This document shows, piece by piece, positions 1-8,856 of a DNA stretch of 64,000 nucleotides. Both the position numbers and the translations under genes were made by a program. The notes below the pieces were generated by a model, which was given only the letters and a program-made list of their open reading frames with translations, was not told the origin of the DNA and did no database searches. Position 1 is the first letter of the stretch; every line of letters starts with the position of its first letter. The DNA is taken from positions 17,378 to 81,377 of the forward strand of contig JAAXKN010000020.1 of assembly GCA_025612375.1 (NCBI GenBank), written 5' to 3'. Source of the DNA: Ignavibacteria bacterium. Lineage in GTDB: Bacteria; Bacteroidota; Ignavibacteria; Ignavibacteriales; SURF-24.

Positions 1-25
1 TAAAAAGTCAAATTAAGGAGGAGAT

Positions 26-376
26 ATGCCGATATGTCCGAATTGCGAAGCCGAATATAACGAGGGTGTTACAGTATGCCCCGACTGTGACGTTGAACTA
101 ATTGACAAGCAGGAATTTGAAAGCCATATGGTCGACCCCGAGGACTGGGAGACAGCCTATACCTGCAGCGAGAACTACGAGGCTGAGATGCTGAAGGCCA
201 ATCTGGAAGGGGCGGGAATAGAGACCATGATAGTCTCCAAAAAAGACAGGAACTTTCCCACTGTTGGGGATCTTTCATTTATCAGGCTGATGGTCAGGAA
301 AGAGGACCTGGAAGAAGCTCAACAGATAATTCAAGATATAAATTCAAATAAAAACGAAACGGGAGAAGATTTATAG
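26..376 (+). CDS. Zinc-ribbon protein with DUF2007-like domain
   Basis: A 116-residue cytoplasmic protein. Cys4, Cys7, Cys18 and Cys21 form two CxxC knuckles of an N-terminal zinc ribbon. Residues from about 42 to 108 resemble the DUF2007 fold ('putative signal transducing protein'), a small alpha/beta module common in Bacteroidota. The start is supported by a GGAGG site 4-5 bases upstream. The stop lies only 5 bases before the start of cdsA, so the two are probably co-transcribed. No enzymatic residues are visible, and a regulatory or protein-binding role is inference. The zinc-ribbon call is firm; the function is unknown. Confidence 0.8.
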   Translation: MPICPNCEAEYNEGVTVCPDCDVELIDKQEFESHMVDPEDWETAYTCSENYEAEMLKANLEGAGIETMIVSKKDRNFPTVGDLSFIRLMVRKEDLEEAQQIIQDINSNKNETGEDL

Positions 377-381
377 CCCTT

Positions 382-1197
382 ATGTCTCTTGGAAATACTG
401 CAACCCGAATTCTGGTCTCCGTAGCCGCCATACCTTTAATTCTTCTGGCGTGCTACTTTGGAGGTCTGTTCTTTCTATTATTTATTGCGGCTATTGGCGC
501 CACAGCTTTCTGGGAATTCAGCCGTATGGCAAGGAATAAGAATGCCTTTGCCCTGGATGCTCTGGGGCTTATAGCCGTTTTACTAATAATTACCGATGCC
601 TACTACCGCTTCATGGATTTTAAGATGCTGGTTTACCTCGTAGTAGTGCTGATGCTTATTTATGAACTTTTCAGGAATAAAAGCTCGGCAATATACAACC
701 TGGGTACAACACTTCTTGGAATTTTCTATATCGGTCTTTTTGCAGGCGCAATGGTTGAGATCCGCGAATATTTTCCGGATAACTACCAGGAAGGGGGATT
801 TTTAATCATCTCCATACTGGCTTCAATCTGGGTGTGTGATTCGGCTGCATTCTTTGCCGGATCGGCACTGGGCAAGCATAAGCTTTTCCCGAGAGTAAGC
901 CCGAAGAAGAGCTGGGAAGGCGCCATTGCGGGTTTTCTTGCGGCCATAATTACAATGGCAGTGATGAAAATTCTGCTTCTAAGCTCAATAACATTAGCCG
1001 ATGCCGTTATAATCGGGCTTGTTGTAGGAACAATCGGGCAGATAGGGGACTTAACAGAGTCGCTCCTTAAAAGGGATGCCGGGGTGAAGGACTCTTCGAA
1101 CATAATTCCAGGGCACGGGGGTATATTTGACCGTTTTGACTCACTTTTACTTACCTCCCCGGTTGTATATCTATACCTGGTATATTTTGTAAAATAA
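382..1197 (+). CDS. cdsA: Phosphatidate cytidylyltransferase
   Basis: CdsA makes CDP-diacylglycerol from phosphatidic acid and CTP, the branch point of phospholipid synthesis in the inner membrane. The 271 residues are mostly hydrophobic and form about eight membrane segments. The family signature is visible near the C-terminus: a KRDAGVKDS stretch followed by PGHGGIFDRFDS around residue 243, which carries the catalytic and metal-binding acidic residues. The length is normal for the family. The gene follows the zinc-ribbon gene after 5 bases. A 112-base gap separates it from rimO. Confidence 0.95.
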   Translation: MSLGNTATRILVSVAAIPLILLACYFGGLFFLLFIAAIGATAFWEFSRMARNKNAFALDALGLIAVLLIITDAYYRFMDFKMLVYLVVVLMLIYELFRNKSSAIYNLGTTLLGIFYIGLFAGAMVEIREYFPDNYQEGGFLIISILASIWVCDSAAFFAGSALGKHKLFPRVSPKKSWEGAIAGFLAAIITMAVMKILLLSSITLADAVIIGLVVGTIGQIGDLTESLLKRDAGVKDSSNIIPGHGGIFDRFDSLLLTSPVVYLYLVYFVK

Positions 1198-1309
1198 ACT
1201 TAAAAATAAGATAATTTGTTTAATTGTTATGGCATTGTGGCCTATCTTAAGAATACAGATGCTGCGCGTTAAGAGAGTGAATGCCTGAAACTTTAGGAAA
1301 GATGGTTGA

Positions 1310-2617
1310 ATGAAAAAGAAGCAAAAGGTTGGTGTAATTACTTTAGGGTGTTCTAAAAATGTTGTTGATTCTGAGCGTTTGATGAATCAACTTATTATTA
1401 ATAACTGTGAGCTGACCGACGATCCGAACAGTGCGGAAGTTGTCATTATAAATACATGCGGCTTTATAGAAGCTGCCAAAGAAGAGTCAATAAATACAAT
1501 TCTCAATGCCGTTGAGCTGAAGAAAAATGGCGGCCTGAAGAAGGTAATAGTTTCCGGGTGCCTGTCGGAACGCTACAAAAGCGATCTGGAGAAGGAAATT
1601 CCGGAGGTGGATGTTTATTTCGGTACCGAGGACTATGGCGGTATCTTGAAGGAGCTTGGAGGGGAATTAAAATACGAACTATTGGGGGAAAGGGTAGTTA
1701 CTACTCCAAAGCATCTGGCATATCTGAAAATTTCAGAAGGCTGCAACAACCCCTGTTCGTTCTGCGCTATTCCGCTCATAAGAGGTAAACATGTTTCACG
1801 GCCGATGGAGGAGCTTAGGCGTGAGGCTGAACTCCTGGCTTCAAAAGGCACAAAGGAACTCGTTATTATAGGGCAGGATACAACAGACTACGGAATCGAT
1901 ATATACGGCAGACGGAACCTTGCGGAGCTTCTTGATAACCTGAGCGGGATCGGGGGGCTGGAATGGATAAGGCTCCTTTATGCCTATCCGTCTCATTTCC
2001 CGAAAGATGTTCTGGATGTACTGAAAAATAATCCGAAGATGTGCAAATATCTGGATATGCCTTTGCAGCACATTTCGGACGGCGTCTTAAAGTCGATGCG
2101 GCGCGGCATTACCTCGCGCAGGACAAGAGAGACAATAGACCAGATAAAACAGGCTATACCGGATATTGCGCTAAGGACCACGTTTATTGTAGGATATCCG
2201 GCAGAAACAGAAAATGACTTTAACGAACTCTTAAGCTTTGTAAAGGAATACCAGTTCGACAAGGTCGGTGTCTTTACTTATTCTGTGGAAGAAAGCACTT
2301 CAGGGTTTATACTGGGCGACCCGATACCTGAAGAGGTGAAGGAAGAGCGCAAGGCGGCTCTCATGGAGCTGCAGAAGGATATTTCTTATGCCAAAAACAG
2401 GGAGCTTGTAGGTAAAAATCTCCGTGTAATTATTGACGGCTTTGAGGGCTCCAGAAAAGACGGCTTCTATATAGCGCGTTCGATGAAAGATGCTCCCGAA
2501 GTGGACGGGGAAGTACTCATTCCTGCAAAAGAAAAGCTTGTTACTGGAAATTTTTATGATGTAAAGGTGTACGACTGCAATGAGTATGATCTTTATGGTG
2601 AAGTCTTAAGAACTTAA
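1310..2617 (+). CDS. rimO: Ribosomal protein S12 methylthiotransferase RimO
   Basis: A radical-SAM enzyme that methylthiolates an aspartate of ribosomal protein S12 using two iron-sulfur clusters. The N-terminal UPF0004 domain shows the three cluster cysteines in GCSKN, NTCGF and VSGCLSERY. The radical-SAM motif is Cys145-x3-Cys149-x2-Cys152 in GCNNPCSFCAIP. The C-terminal part, from about residue 370, has the character of a TRAM RNA-binding domain. At 435 residues the length is typical. The stretch YLDMPLQHISDGVL points to RimO or MiaB, and the short N-terminus with GCSKNVVDSE favours RimO over MiaB. Confidence 0.95.
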   Translation: MKKKQKVGVITLGCSKNVVDSERLMNQLIINNCELTDDPNSAEVVIINTCGFIEAAKEESINTILNAVELKKNGGLKKVIVSGCLSERYKSDLEKEIPEVDVYFGTEDYGGILKELGGELKYELLGERVVTTPKHLAYLKISEGCNNPCSFCAIPLIRGKHVSRPMEELRREAELLASKGTKELVIIGQDTTDYGIDIYGRRNLAELLDNLSGIGGLEWIRLLYAYPSHFPKDVLDVLKNNPKMCKYLDMPLQHISDGVLKSMRRGITSRRTRETIDQIKQAIPDIALRTTFIVGYPAETENDFNELLSFVKEYQFDKVGVFTYSVEESTSGFILGDPIPEEVKEERKAALMELQKDISYAKNRELVGKNLRVIIDGFEGSRKDGFYIARSMKDAPEVDGEVLIPAKEKLVTGNFYDVKVYDCNEYDLYGEVLRT

Positions 2618-2636
2618 GTATATAAAAGGAATTAAA

Positions 2637-3944
2637 ATGAAAACCGTTATCATATTGTTGTTTGCCATGGTGCTGCCTTTGTTGGCCCAGACGGAGACCT
2701 CGAGAGGGCAAATCTCAAGAGAAGGATCCCCCAAGTTTTATTTTGATGCTTATAACTACAGAGGCACACAGCCTGGCAAGACGCGTATGGACCTGTACGT
2801 TGAAGTGCCCTATAACGGAATTCAGTTCGTAAAATCGCAGCAGGGTTTTACCGCGGATTATAATATAACAGCCTCTATCTACACTGACGATTCGAAAGAT
2901 AAGATGATAACCGAAAAGTCATGGGGCGAATCTGTGAATGCAGGTGACTTTGACGCAACGACCTCAAAGGACAATTTTAACCTCAGCCTTAAATCCTTTG
3001 ACCTCCCTCCGGCAAATTATTTTCTGAGGGTTGAGGTAGAAGACAGGGACTCCAAAAAAAGCACTGCCCTGGAGAGTATGTTTACCGTAAAGAATCTGGA
3101 TGCTCCACTGGCTGTAAGCGACGTGCTGCTGATACAGAAAATAATGGAAATAAACGGGCAGAAAAAGATGATCCCCAACATCTCGAGAAACGTTGCTTCG
3201 AGAAAAGAGGGGCTTATGATGTATTACGAAGTTTACTCTGATACCGCAAGAAAAGTCGACATAAATTATTCGGTTGCCGAGAGCAAGCCGGGTAAAGAGG
3301 ATAAGGACGAAAAAGACGCCAAGGTTCTCTATACGCAGAAAGATACAAGGGATGCAGCCCGGGGCACGACGCCGGTCAATTTTTCACTGCAGAACGCTGA
3401 ACTGAGCCTGGGGCAGTACGACCTTATTGTTCAGCTTCAGGATGAAAGCAGCAATGCCAAGGCTGAAACCCGGAAGAGATTTGTTTCGAGATGGATAGGC
3501 ATGCCTACGGCAATTAACGACCTAGATAAAGCCGTTGACGAGATGGTTTATATTGCCAGTGAATCGGATCTGAAGAAGATAAAAGACGCTCCGACGAAGG
3601 AAGAAAAGCAGAAAAACTTTCTGGCATTCTGGAAGTCAAAGGACCCCTCGCCGTCAACCGAGCAGAATGAGGTTTTTGAGGAGTACTACAGGAGAATAGC
3701 CTACGCCAACGAGCATTTCAAGAACTATATGGAAGGGTGGAGGACCGATATGGGAATGGTATTTATTACGCTGGGTCCTCCGAGCAACATTGAGCGTTAC
3801 CCGTTTGAGTATGATTCCAAGCCTTATGAGATCTGGGATTATTACGACATAAACAAGCGCTTCGTATTTGTTGATCAGACGGGATTCGGGGACTACAGGC
3901 TTCTTGATCCTGTTTATGGCAGCTGGTGGAAATACAGACAATAA
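2637..3944 (+). CDS. GWxTD domain-containing secreted protein
   Basis: A 435-residue exported protein. A signal peptide (MKTVIILLFAMVLPLLAQ) is followed by a beta-rich region of about 250 residues and a helical segment near 295-360. The C-terminal GWxTD domain carries the diagnostic GWRTDMGMVFITLGPP around residue 366 and then YEIWDYY. The domain is widespread in Ignavibacteria, Acidobacteria and related groups, but its biochemical role is unknown. The gene starts 19 bases after rimO and is followed by a good intrinsic terminator, so it probably ends the cdsA-rimO transcription unit. Confidence 0.85.
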   Translation: MKTVIILLFAMVLPLLAQTETSRGQISREGSPKFYFDAYNYRGTQPGKTRMDLYVEVPYNGIQFVKSQQGFTADYNITASIYTDDSKDKMITEKSWGESVNAGDFDATTSKDNFNLSLKSFDLPPANYFLRVEVEDRDSKKSTALESMFTVKNLDAPLAVSDVLLIQKIMEINGQKKMIPNISRNVASRKEGLMMYYEVYSDTARKVDINYSVAESKPGKEDKDEKDAKVLYTQKDTRDAARGTTPVNFSLQNAELSLGQYDLIVQLQDESSNAKAETRKRFVSRWIGMPTAINDLDKAVDEMVYIASESDLKKIKDAPTKEEKQKNFLAFWKSKDPSPSTEQNEVFEEYYRRIAYANEHFKNYMEGWRTDMGMVFITLGPPSNIERYPFEYDSKPYEIWDYYDINKRFVFVDQTGFGDYRLLDPVYGSWWKYRQ

Positions 3945-3969
3945 TTATTACTTAAATAGAAAATTTTGA

Positions 3970-4021
3970 TACAGAGTACTATCTTAGTGTTACAACTATT
4001 ACGGTATTCTGTATTTTTTTT
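3970..4021 (+). terminator. Intrinsic terminator after GWxTD gene
   Basis: An 11-bp stem (ATACAGAGTAC pairing with GTATTCTGTAT, one G:U) encloses a loop of about 24 bases. It is followed at once by a run of seven T. It lies 26 bases after the upstream stop and 28 bases before the sugar-kinase start. Confidence 0.7.
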
Positions 4022-4048
4022 GTACTTAAAAACGGGAAATTATAAGCA

Positions 4049-5017
4049 ATGATCTTAACAGTTACACTTAACCCTCTTTTAGAACGCAGACTTACTTTTA
4101 AGGAAATAGAGCTCGGGAAAAATAACAGGGCCTTAAATGAATTCTTTACCGCCGGCGGCAAGGGAATTAACGTCAGCCGGCAGCTTAAATGCCTGAACAC
4201 AGAAAGCCTTGCCTTTACTTTTCTGGGGGGCAACAATGGTAAAATCCTAAGAGGTCTTCTCAGCGCTGAAAACATCAACTTTACAGCGGTCGGGACAAAA
4301 AGCGAGACCAGGACGGCATCCTTAATTATGGAGGAAGGGACTGAGCGCCTTACCACGTTCTTCGGCCTGAATTCTGAAATAACGCAGCAGGAGTCGGATG
4401 AATTTAAGATGAAACTGAAAAAGATGATAGAAAACTGCGAAATAGTTGTTTTCTCCGGAAGCTCGCCTTGTGCTCTAACAGATGACATATTCCCCTACGG
4501 CATTGAGATGGCAAACGAATTTGACAAGATATCAATTGTGGATACTTACGGCAGCACACTGAAGGAATGCATAAAGAAGGCTCCCACGGTTGTTCACAAT
4601 AACGTCCACGAGGCTGTTACTTCAATGGATCAGGCGCTCAATAGTGAAAAGGATATTCTTGACTACATGCAGAGTCTTTATGAGAAGGGGGTAAAGCAGG
4701 TTTTTCTTACGCAGGGTTCAGAGCCGGTTTACGCTTCCAATTTTGATTTCCTTTATAAGGCAGAGACGCTTAAAGTTAAGGAGCTTGACGCAACAGGCAG
4801 CGGGGACGCCTTTACGGCAGCAGTTGCATACGGGCTTCACAACGCAATGACATTTGAGGAGACGCTTTCCTTTGCACAAAGCCTTGGAGCCTTAAACGCA
4901 GCCTCATGGGAAGCCTGCAGGGCAGATCCCGAGAGGGTCCCGGAAATTCAGAAGGAAGTTAAGATTTCCACACTCGGCAAAAAAATCAATATGCTGGACA
5001 TAAAACCAGTAGAATAG
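4049..5017 (+). CDS. PfkB-family sugar kinase (1-phosphofructokinase/LacC-like)
   Basis: A ribokinase-superfamily kinase of 322 residues. The N-terminal MILTVTLNPLLE and the GGKGINVSR substrate-binding loop match the 1-phosphofructokinase/tagatose-6-phosphate kinase (FruK/LacC) branch. The C-terminal signature DATGSGDAF holds the anion hole and the probable catalytic base Asp253. No fructose PTS or fru operon regulator lies nearby, so the substrate could be fructose-1-phosphate, fructose-6-phosphate or tagatose-6-phosphate. The gene has its own unit, with a terminator upstream and a two-way terminator overlapping its stop. Confidence 0.85.
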   Translation: MILTVTLNPLLERRLTFKEIELGKNNRALNEFFTAGGKGINVSRQLKCLNTESLAFTFLGGNNGKILRGLLSAENINFTAVGTKSETRTASLIMEEGTERLTTFFGLNSEITQQESDEFKMKLKKMIENCEIVVFSGSSPCALTDDIFPYGIEMANEFDKISIVDTYGSTLKECIKKAPTVVHNNVHEAVTSMDQALNSEKDILDYMQSLYEKGVKQVFLTQGSEPVYASNFDFLYKAETLKVKELDATGSGDAFTAAVAYGLHNAMTFEETLSFAQSLGALNAASWEACRADPERVPEIQKEVKISTLGKKINMLDIKPVE

Positions 5018-5051
5018 GCCTGTCTCAGAGTATAAGGTCTATTCTGGTTTT
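5002..5051. terminator. Bidirectional terminator over two converging stop codons
   Basis: AAAACCAG at 5002-5009 pairs with CTGGTTTT at 5044-5051, and an inner AATAG-CCT / AGG-CTATT helix continues the stem. Each strand ends in a T run. The element includes the sugar-kinase stop (5015-5017) and the end of the minus-strand gene at 5025, so it would end transcription both ways. Confidence 0.7.
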
Positions 5052-5744
5052 AGGTGATGACAAAAGGTTTGATGCCGGAGTATTGAAAAGTATGGAAACC
5101 TGCATATTTGGAGCCGGGGCAATATTGTTTCCCTTATTGTTTTCTGTCTGGCTTTTCATAACAGAAGAAACCGCTGTTTCAGGATCTTGCGTGGTGCCGC
5201 CAATTGCGGGAGCCGCAGGTGTCTGGCCGTTAGTTTGTGAAAAGAACTGCTGCCGGAGCTGAGCCTTTGCGTCGGCTTCAATTTTTGCGGCCTCTGCGGC
5301 AACGGACATATCCTGTGCCGAGGGGTCATTGGGAGCAGTGGCTGCCCTTCTGATGCGTTCCATTTTGGCAATGGTAGCCCTGGGGTTAAGCGTGATGGCA
5401 GAAGTATCGATATGCACTTCTCCAGATACAGCATATCTTTTACCGTCGGGGCCGACCCTATAGCTAAAAGATTTGCCGCGAAAAAGTTCACCGGCCGCGG
5501 CCTGGTGTGCGGCTTCATGCTGTTGAACCTGCCTGTCTATCTTCTCAAGCTCTTCAATGGCCTTCTTATCTTTTTCAACGCGTGCATCATCAGAAATCCG
5601 GATAGAATCGCCGACTGATTTACCGAAAGAATTTACTTCAGTTTTGGATTCACCCTGCCTTTTCGCATTTTCATCTGTTCCGATAGCAGCAGGATCAATA
5701 GTATAAGTTGAAGCCGGAATTGAATTTGTGGTTTCGATGTTCAT
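5025..5744 (-). CDS. Putative metallopeptidase, SprA-related/CJM1_0395 family
   Basis: A 239-residue protein with no evident signal peptide. The zinc-peptidase motif His76-Glu77-Ala-Ala-His80 is embedded in QQHEAAHQAAAGELFRGKSF. It is followed by a YRVGPDGKRYAVSGEV hairpin and an ITLNPRATIAKMERIRRAA segment, the conserved block of the SprA-related putative metalloprotease family. The N-terminal third and the C-terminal 60 residues look disordered (rich in Gln, Asn, Pro, Ala). The family is widely distributed but little studied; catalysis and substrate are not known. The gene stands alone, converging on the sugar kinase. Confidence 0.75.
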   Translation of the reverse strand: MNIETTNSIPASTYTIDPAAIGTDENAKRQGESKTEVNSFGKSVGDSIRISDDARVEKDKKAIEELEKIDRQVQQHEAAHQAAAGELFRGKSFSYRVGPDGKRYAVSGEVHIDTSAITLNPRATIAKMERIRRAATAPNDPSAQDMSVAAEAAKIEADAKAQLRQQFFSQTNGQTPAAPAIGGTTQDPETAVSSVMKSQTENNKGNNIAPAPNMQVSILFNTPASNLLSSPKTRIDLIL

Positions 5745-5854
5745 TTTTATTGCTTATACTAATCCTTAATCATATTATCGGCATTTAAGCGAAAAAGTTT
5801 AGGGGGTTTTTGAGGAAAAGCTAACCTTTTTGGGCTACTTAGTGAAAAAAGGCG

Positions 5855-6571
5855 CTACAAGCTGAGCATTTCCCTGAATTTAAGTGACCTGCGGCGCGAT
5901 ATTTCTATTTTTGCCCCTCCCCGGAGTACAACAATAAGCCCTCCGCTTATGGAAGTCTCAATTGTCTCGATCCATTTGAGGTTTACAATAAAGCTCCTGT
6001 TTGCCCTGAAGAAGCTTCTGGGATCAAGTCTTTCATCGATTGAGTTCAATGATTTAAGCACGAGAGGCTTAAAGTGGTCGAAATGAATTCTTACGTAGTT
6101 GCCCTCGGATTCAAAGAATTTTATGTCGGATAATTTTACAAACCAGCATTTATCCCCGTCCTTGACAAATATCCGGTCCTCTGCGCCAAGCACAGGCTGG
6201 CCGGTGGCGTTGTGCGGGCTGCCTTTTCTGTCCAGTACTTTTTTTACAGCGCTTTCAAGCCTGCGGGGAAGTATAGGTTTCAGGAGGTAATCTAGGGCAT
6301 TATAGTCAAAGGCTTTGAGTGCAAATTCATCATAAGCTGTTGTAAAGATCACCTCGGGCGCATGGTCGAGCTTTTCCAGGAGTTCAAAGCCGCCCATTCC
6401 GGGCATCTGTATGTCCAGAAATAAAAGGTCGGGCTCAAGCGTCCGTATTTTCTCAAGGGCGTCTTCGGTGTTAACTGCTTCCCCAACAATATTGATTTCA
6501 GGGTAAGGGGAGAGGAGCCTTCTTAGCTCAACACGCGCCAGTCTTTCGTCGTCAATAATTAATGCTTTCAT
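5855..6571 (-). CDS. LytTR-family response regulator
   Basis: A two-component DNA-binding regulator of 238 residues. The receiver domain (1-120) has the acidic pair Asp7-Asp8 and the phospho-acceptor Asp53 in LLFLDIQMPG. A LytTR DNA-binding domain follows (about 133-236), including FFESEGNYVRIHF and FFRANRSFIVNLKWI. It follows the histidine kinase by 7 bases on the same strand, so the two form a LytS/LytR-like (AlgR-type) pair. The target genes are not evident from the sequence. Confidence 0.93.
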   Translation of the reverse strand: MKALIIDDERLARVELRRLLSPYPEINIVGEAVNTEDALEKIRTLEPDLLFLDIQMPGMGGFELLEKLDHAPEVIFTTAYDEFALKAFDYNALDYLLKPILPRRLESAVKKVLDRKGSPHNATGQPVLGAEDRIFVKDGDKCWFVKLSDIKFFESEGNYVRIHFDHFKPLVLKSLNSIDERLDPRSFFRANRSFIVNLKWIETIETSISGGLIVVLRGGAKIEISRRRSLKFREMLSL

Positions 6572-6578
6572 AAATACC

Positions 6579-7604
6579 TCAAAGGGGAATTGTGACTTCA
6601 GCTGATACGAAATTTCCGGATACTATTTTTAAGTCGAACGATGCCCTTGTCCCGTAAAGAAGAGAAAGCCTTTGCCTTGTATTCCTTACGCCGCAGCCAT
6701 CATGTTGATCCCCGGGCTGAAGGACGCCGGTGTTACGGATCTCCAGCTTTAAGAGTCCATCCTGCATGACTGACTTTATCGAAAGTTCGCCTCCCTCAGG
6801 GAGTCTGGAAATTCCGTGTTTTATTCCGTTTTCGCATAGGGTTTGAATCATGAGGGGCGGCACCTGCATCTGGAGCGAGGAGGGGTCTATATCCAGCTTT
6901 ACTTTCAGTCTTTCTTCATAACGGATCAGTTCCAGCTCCAGGTAGTCGCTTACAATCTGCATTTCTTCTTCCAAAGAAACCGTCTGGTTGGCGTTTACCC
7001 TGAGTGAATACCTGAGGAGGCTTGAGAGCTGGGACAGAGCGCACTGCGCCTTTGCCGGGTTCTCATTTATGAGTCCCGAGATGCTGTTGAGGGCATTAAA
7101 AATAAAGTGCGGATTCATCTGGGACTTCAGCGCGTTGAGCTCAAAGTCCTTCAGGAGCATTTCGTAGCGCAGGGCATCGAGCTTTGCGCTGTTATAGTTT
7201 TCGAAATAATGTATCGCAAAATAAATAACCGCCCAGGCGAAGTTCAGGAAACTGCGGTTTATATAATTGACAGAAAGGCGGTTAAAGTTTACATCCTGTA
7301 TTCCCTTGATCTCAGGGAGAAAGAAGAGGATGAAAAGAACTGATTCTATTAAAAGCGCCAAAACCAGGGATGAAATTACCACCCGCAGAATGTTTTTCTG
7401 TATAGGGAGTTCAAGCCATTTGTTGCGGATTATTACCATGCGGTACAAATGAGTAAGAGCCAGCTGAAGAATAAGTACCGCTGAGGAAAAGTATAACTTT
7501 TCACTGAAGGTTCTTGTGGATTGGAAAGAAAATAAAAACAGTGTTAGCGTATAGAGGCCCCAGCCGCATAGCTGGCAAGTCCAGTATTTCTGTTTTCGGG
7601 TCAT
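6579..7604 (-). CDS. LytS-type sensor histidine kinase
   Basis: A 341-residue membrane histidine kinase of the His_kinase (PF06580) type. The N-terminal half has about four hydrophobic segments. A short linker leads to the phospho-acceptor His166 in SQMNPHFIFNAL. The ATP-binding domain shows the N box in ENGIKHGISRLPEGG and a degenerate G box (GCGVRNTRQRL). There is no large extracellular sensor domain, so the membrane part itself probably senses. It is the upstream gene of the pair with the LytTR regulator. Its start faces a 387-base divergent intergenic region. Confidence 0.92.
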   Translation of the reverse strand: MTRKQKYWTCQLCGWGLYTLTLFLFSFQSTRTFSEKLYFSSAVLILQLALTHLYRMVIIRNKWLELPIQKNILRVVISSLVLALLIESVLFILFFLPEIKGIQDVNFNRLSVNYINRSFLNFAWAVIYFAIHYFENYNSAKLDALRYEMLLKDFELNALKSQMNPHFIFNALNSISGLINENPAKAQCALSQLSSLLRYSLRVNANQTVSLEEEMQIVSDYLELELIRYEERLKVKLDIDPSSLQMQVPPLMIQTLCENGIKHGISRLPEGGELSIKSVMQDGLLKLEIRNTGVLQPGDQHDGCGVRNTRQRLSLLYGTRASFDLKIVSGNFVSAEVTIPL

Positions 7605-7991
7605 TCTGAGATAGCCTGGCTGTTCATTAAAGTGAAGATATTTTTAGAAAAAGAATTTTAGAGAAAATAATAAAAACAGTTTCAATTAACAAAGAAAATG
7701 TATAAAAGGCGGATTCGCCTGACGAACGGCTGAACGCGGCGAACGGCTGTTTTTAAGTGTCGCATCTGCAATACACAGTTAGTTCACTTCTCTGTACAGA
7801 GGGACCCTGTTTCCAGGCAAAAGAGGAAGTTTTCTTCAGGCATGAAGTTTGAAATATAAATTACAGAGGAAATGAAAAACGGCTAGAACAGGAAGTGAGT
7901 TAATGTTTATGCTTCAAAAAGAAAAGTAGGGAAAAAACAGTCACTTAAATTACACTTTCCTGCACAGGGTGCAGAGAGTAAGGAGTTCAAA
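7605..7991. promoter_or_regulatory. Divergent intergenic region with small repeats
   Basis: No gene is visible in these 387 bases, which lie between the minus-strand kinase and the plus-strand secreted protein and should hold both promoters. Visible structure: a small hairpin AGGCG-GATT-CGCCT at 7707-7720; a direct repeat CGAACGGCTG at 7723-7732 and 7740-7749; and an inverted repeat CTGCAC-AGG-GTGCAG at 7960-7974, just before the TAAGGAG ribosome site (7979-7985) of the next gene. I could not assign a convincing -33/-7 promoter. Confidence 0.4.
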
Positions 7992-8663
7992 ATGAAACGC
8001 TTAAAAAATAATCTGATATTGCTTGCAGCAGTTCTTTTAATGGCGTCGGTAAAAGTTGATGCACAGATAAATGCCGGAATTTCAATGGGCAGGGGCGGCC
8101 TGAACAGCTTCTATATGACAGTAGGCAATTATTTCAGGGTACCTCAAAAAGAGATAATAATTGTAAGGGACAGAAGGCTCCCGGATGATGAGATACCTGT
8201 TGTATTTTTTGTTGCCAGAAGGGCAGGCGTTTCTCCAAGAGAAGTTGCACGCTTAAGGCGCAGCGGTTATTCATGGATGGACATAACCTATCAGTATGGA
8301 CTTAGTCCCGAGATCTTTTTCCCCGGAAGAGGTTTTAACGCTCCGCGCGGAAAGGCCTGGGGATACTATAAACACCACAGGGGCTATAACAGAGTAAGCG
8401 ATTATGACGTTATAAATGCAGTCAACTCAAGGATGATTTCAGAGTGCTACAGGTGCGGAGAAAATGATGTAGTAAGAATGAGGAATCAGGGAAGGAGTTA
8501 TTCAGAGATCAATGATATGTATTACGGAAAAGGCCGCGGCAATGAAGACCAGTACAATTATCATCACAGTGACAGGTGGAATAATGATGATGATAACGGA
8601 AACCGGAACGGCAATGACAGAAGTGACAACTATGGCTACGGTGAACCCGGAAACCGGAATTAA
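7992..8663 (+). CDS. Secreted protein with two RxRxxGxSxxEI-type repeats
   Basis: A 223-residue exported protein with a signal peptide ending near LLMASVKVDAQ. The middle is basic and aromatic. Two copies of one motif are visible: EVARLRRSGYSWMDITYQYG (residues 84-103) and DVVRMRNQGRSYSEINDMYY (149-168). Each looks like a helix-turn-helix-sized unit. The C-terminal 50 residues are an Asn/Asp/Gly/Tyr-rich low-complexity tail. A TAAGGAG ribosome site sits 6 bases before the start, and a terminator follows, so the gene is monocistronic. I do not recognise a named family with confidence. A structural or surface-binding role in the periplasm is only a guess. Confidence 0.7.
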   Translation: MKRLKNNLILLAAVLLMASVKVDAQINAGISMGRGGLNSFYMTVGNYFRVPQKEIIIVRDRRLPDDEIPVVFFVARRAGVSPREVARLRRSGYSWMDITYQYGLSPEIFFPGRGFNAPRGKAWGYYKHHRGYNRVSDYDVINAVNSRMISECYRCGENDVVRMRNQGRSYSEINDMYYGKGRGNEDQYNYHHSDRWNNDDDNGNRNGNDRSDNYGYGEPGNRN

Positions 8664-8687
8664 GTCTCCTTTCCTAAACTCAGAGCA

Positions 8688-8732
8688 CAGGGAATCCGTC
8701 TTGAAAAAAGCGGGTTCCCTGCTTTCTTTTTA
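8688..8732 (+). terminator. Intrinsic terminator after secreted protein gene
   Basis: A 10-bp stem (CAGGGAATCC with GGGTTCCCTG, one G:U) has a 14-base loop and is followed by CTTTCTTTTTT. It starts 25 bases after the stop at 8663. Confidence 0.8.
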
Positions 8733-8856
8733 AGCCTTCTTGTTTGACATTTCTTCGGCCCTGTGCCCCCGGGCTGTGCAAGAATCCTTTTTGTGTTTTA
8801 TTTTTACGGGAAAAGGCGTAAGTTTCAAGCGCTTTTGAACCCTGAAACACCGGTTT

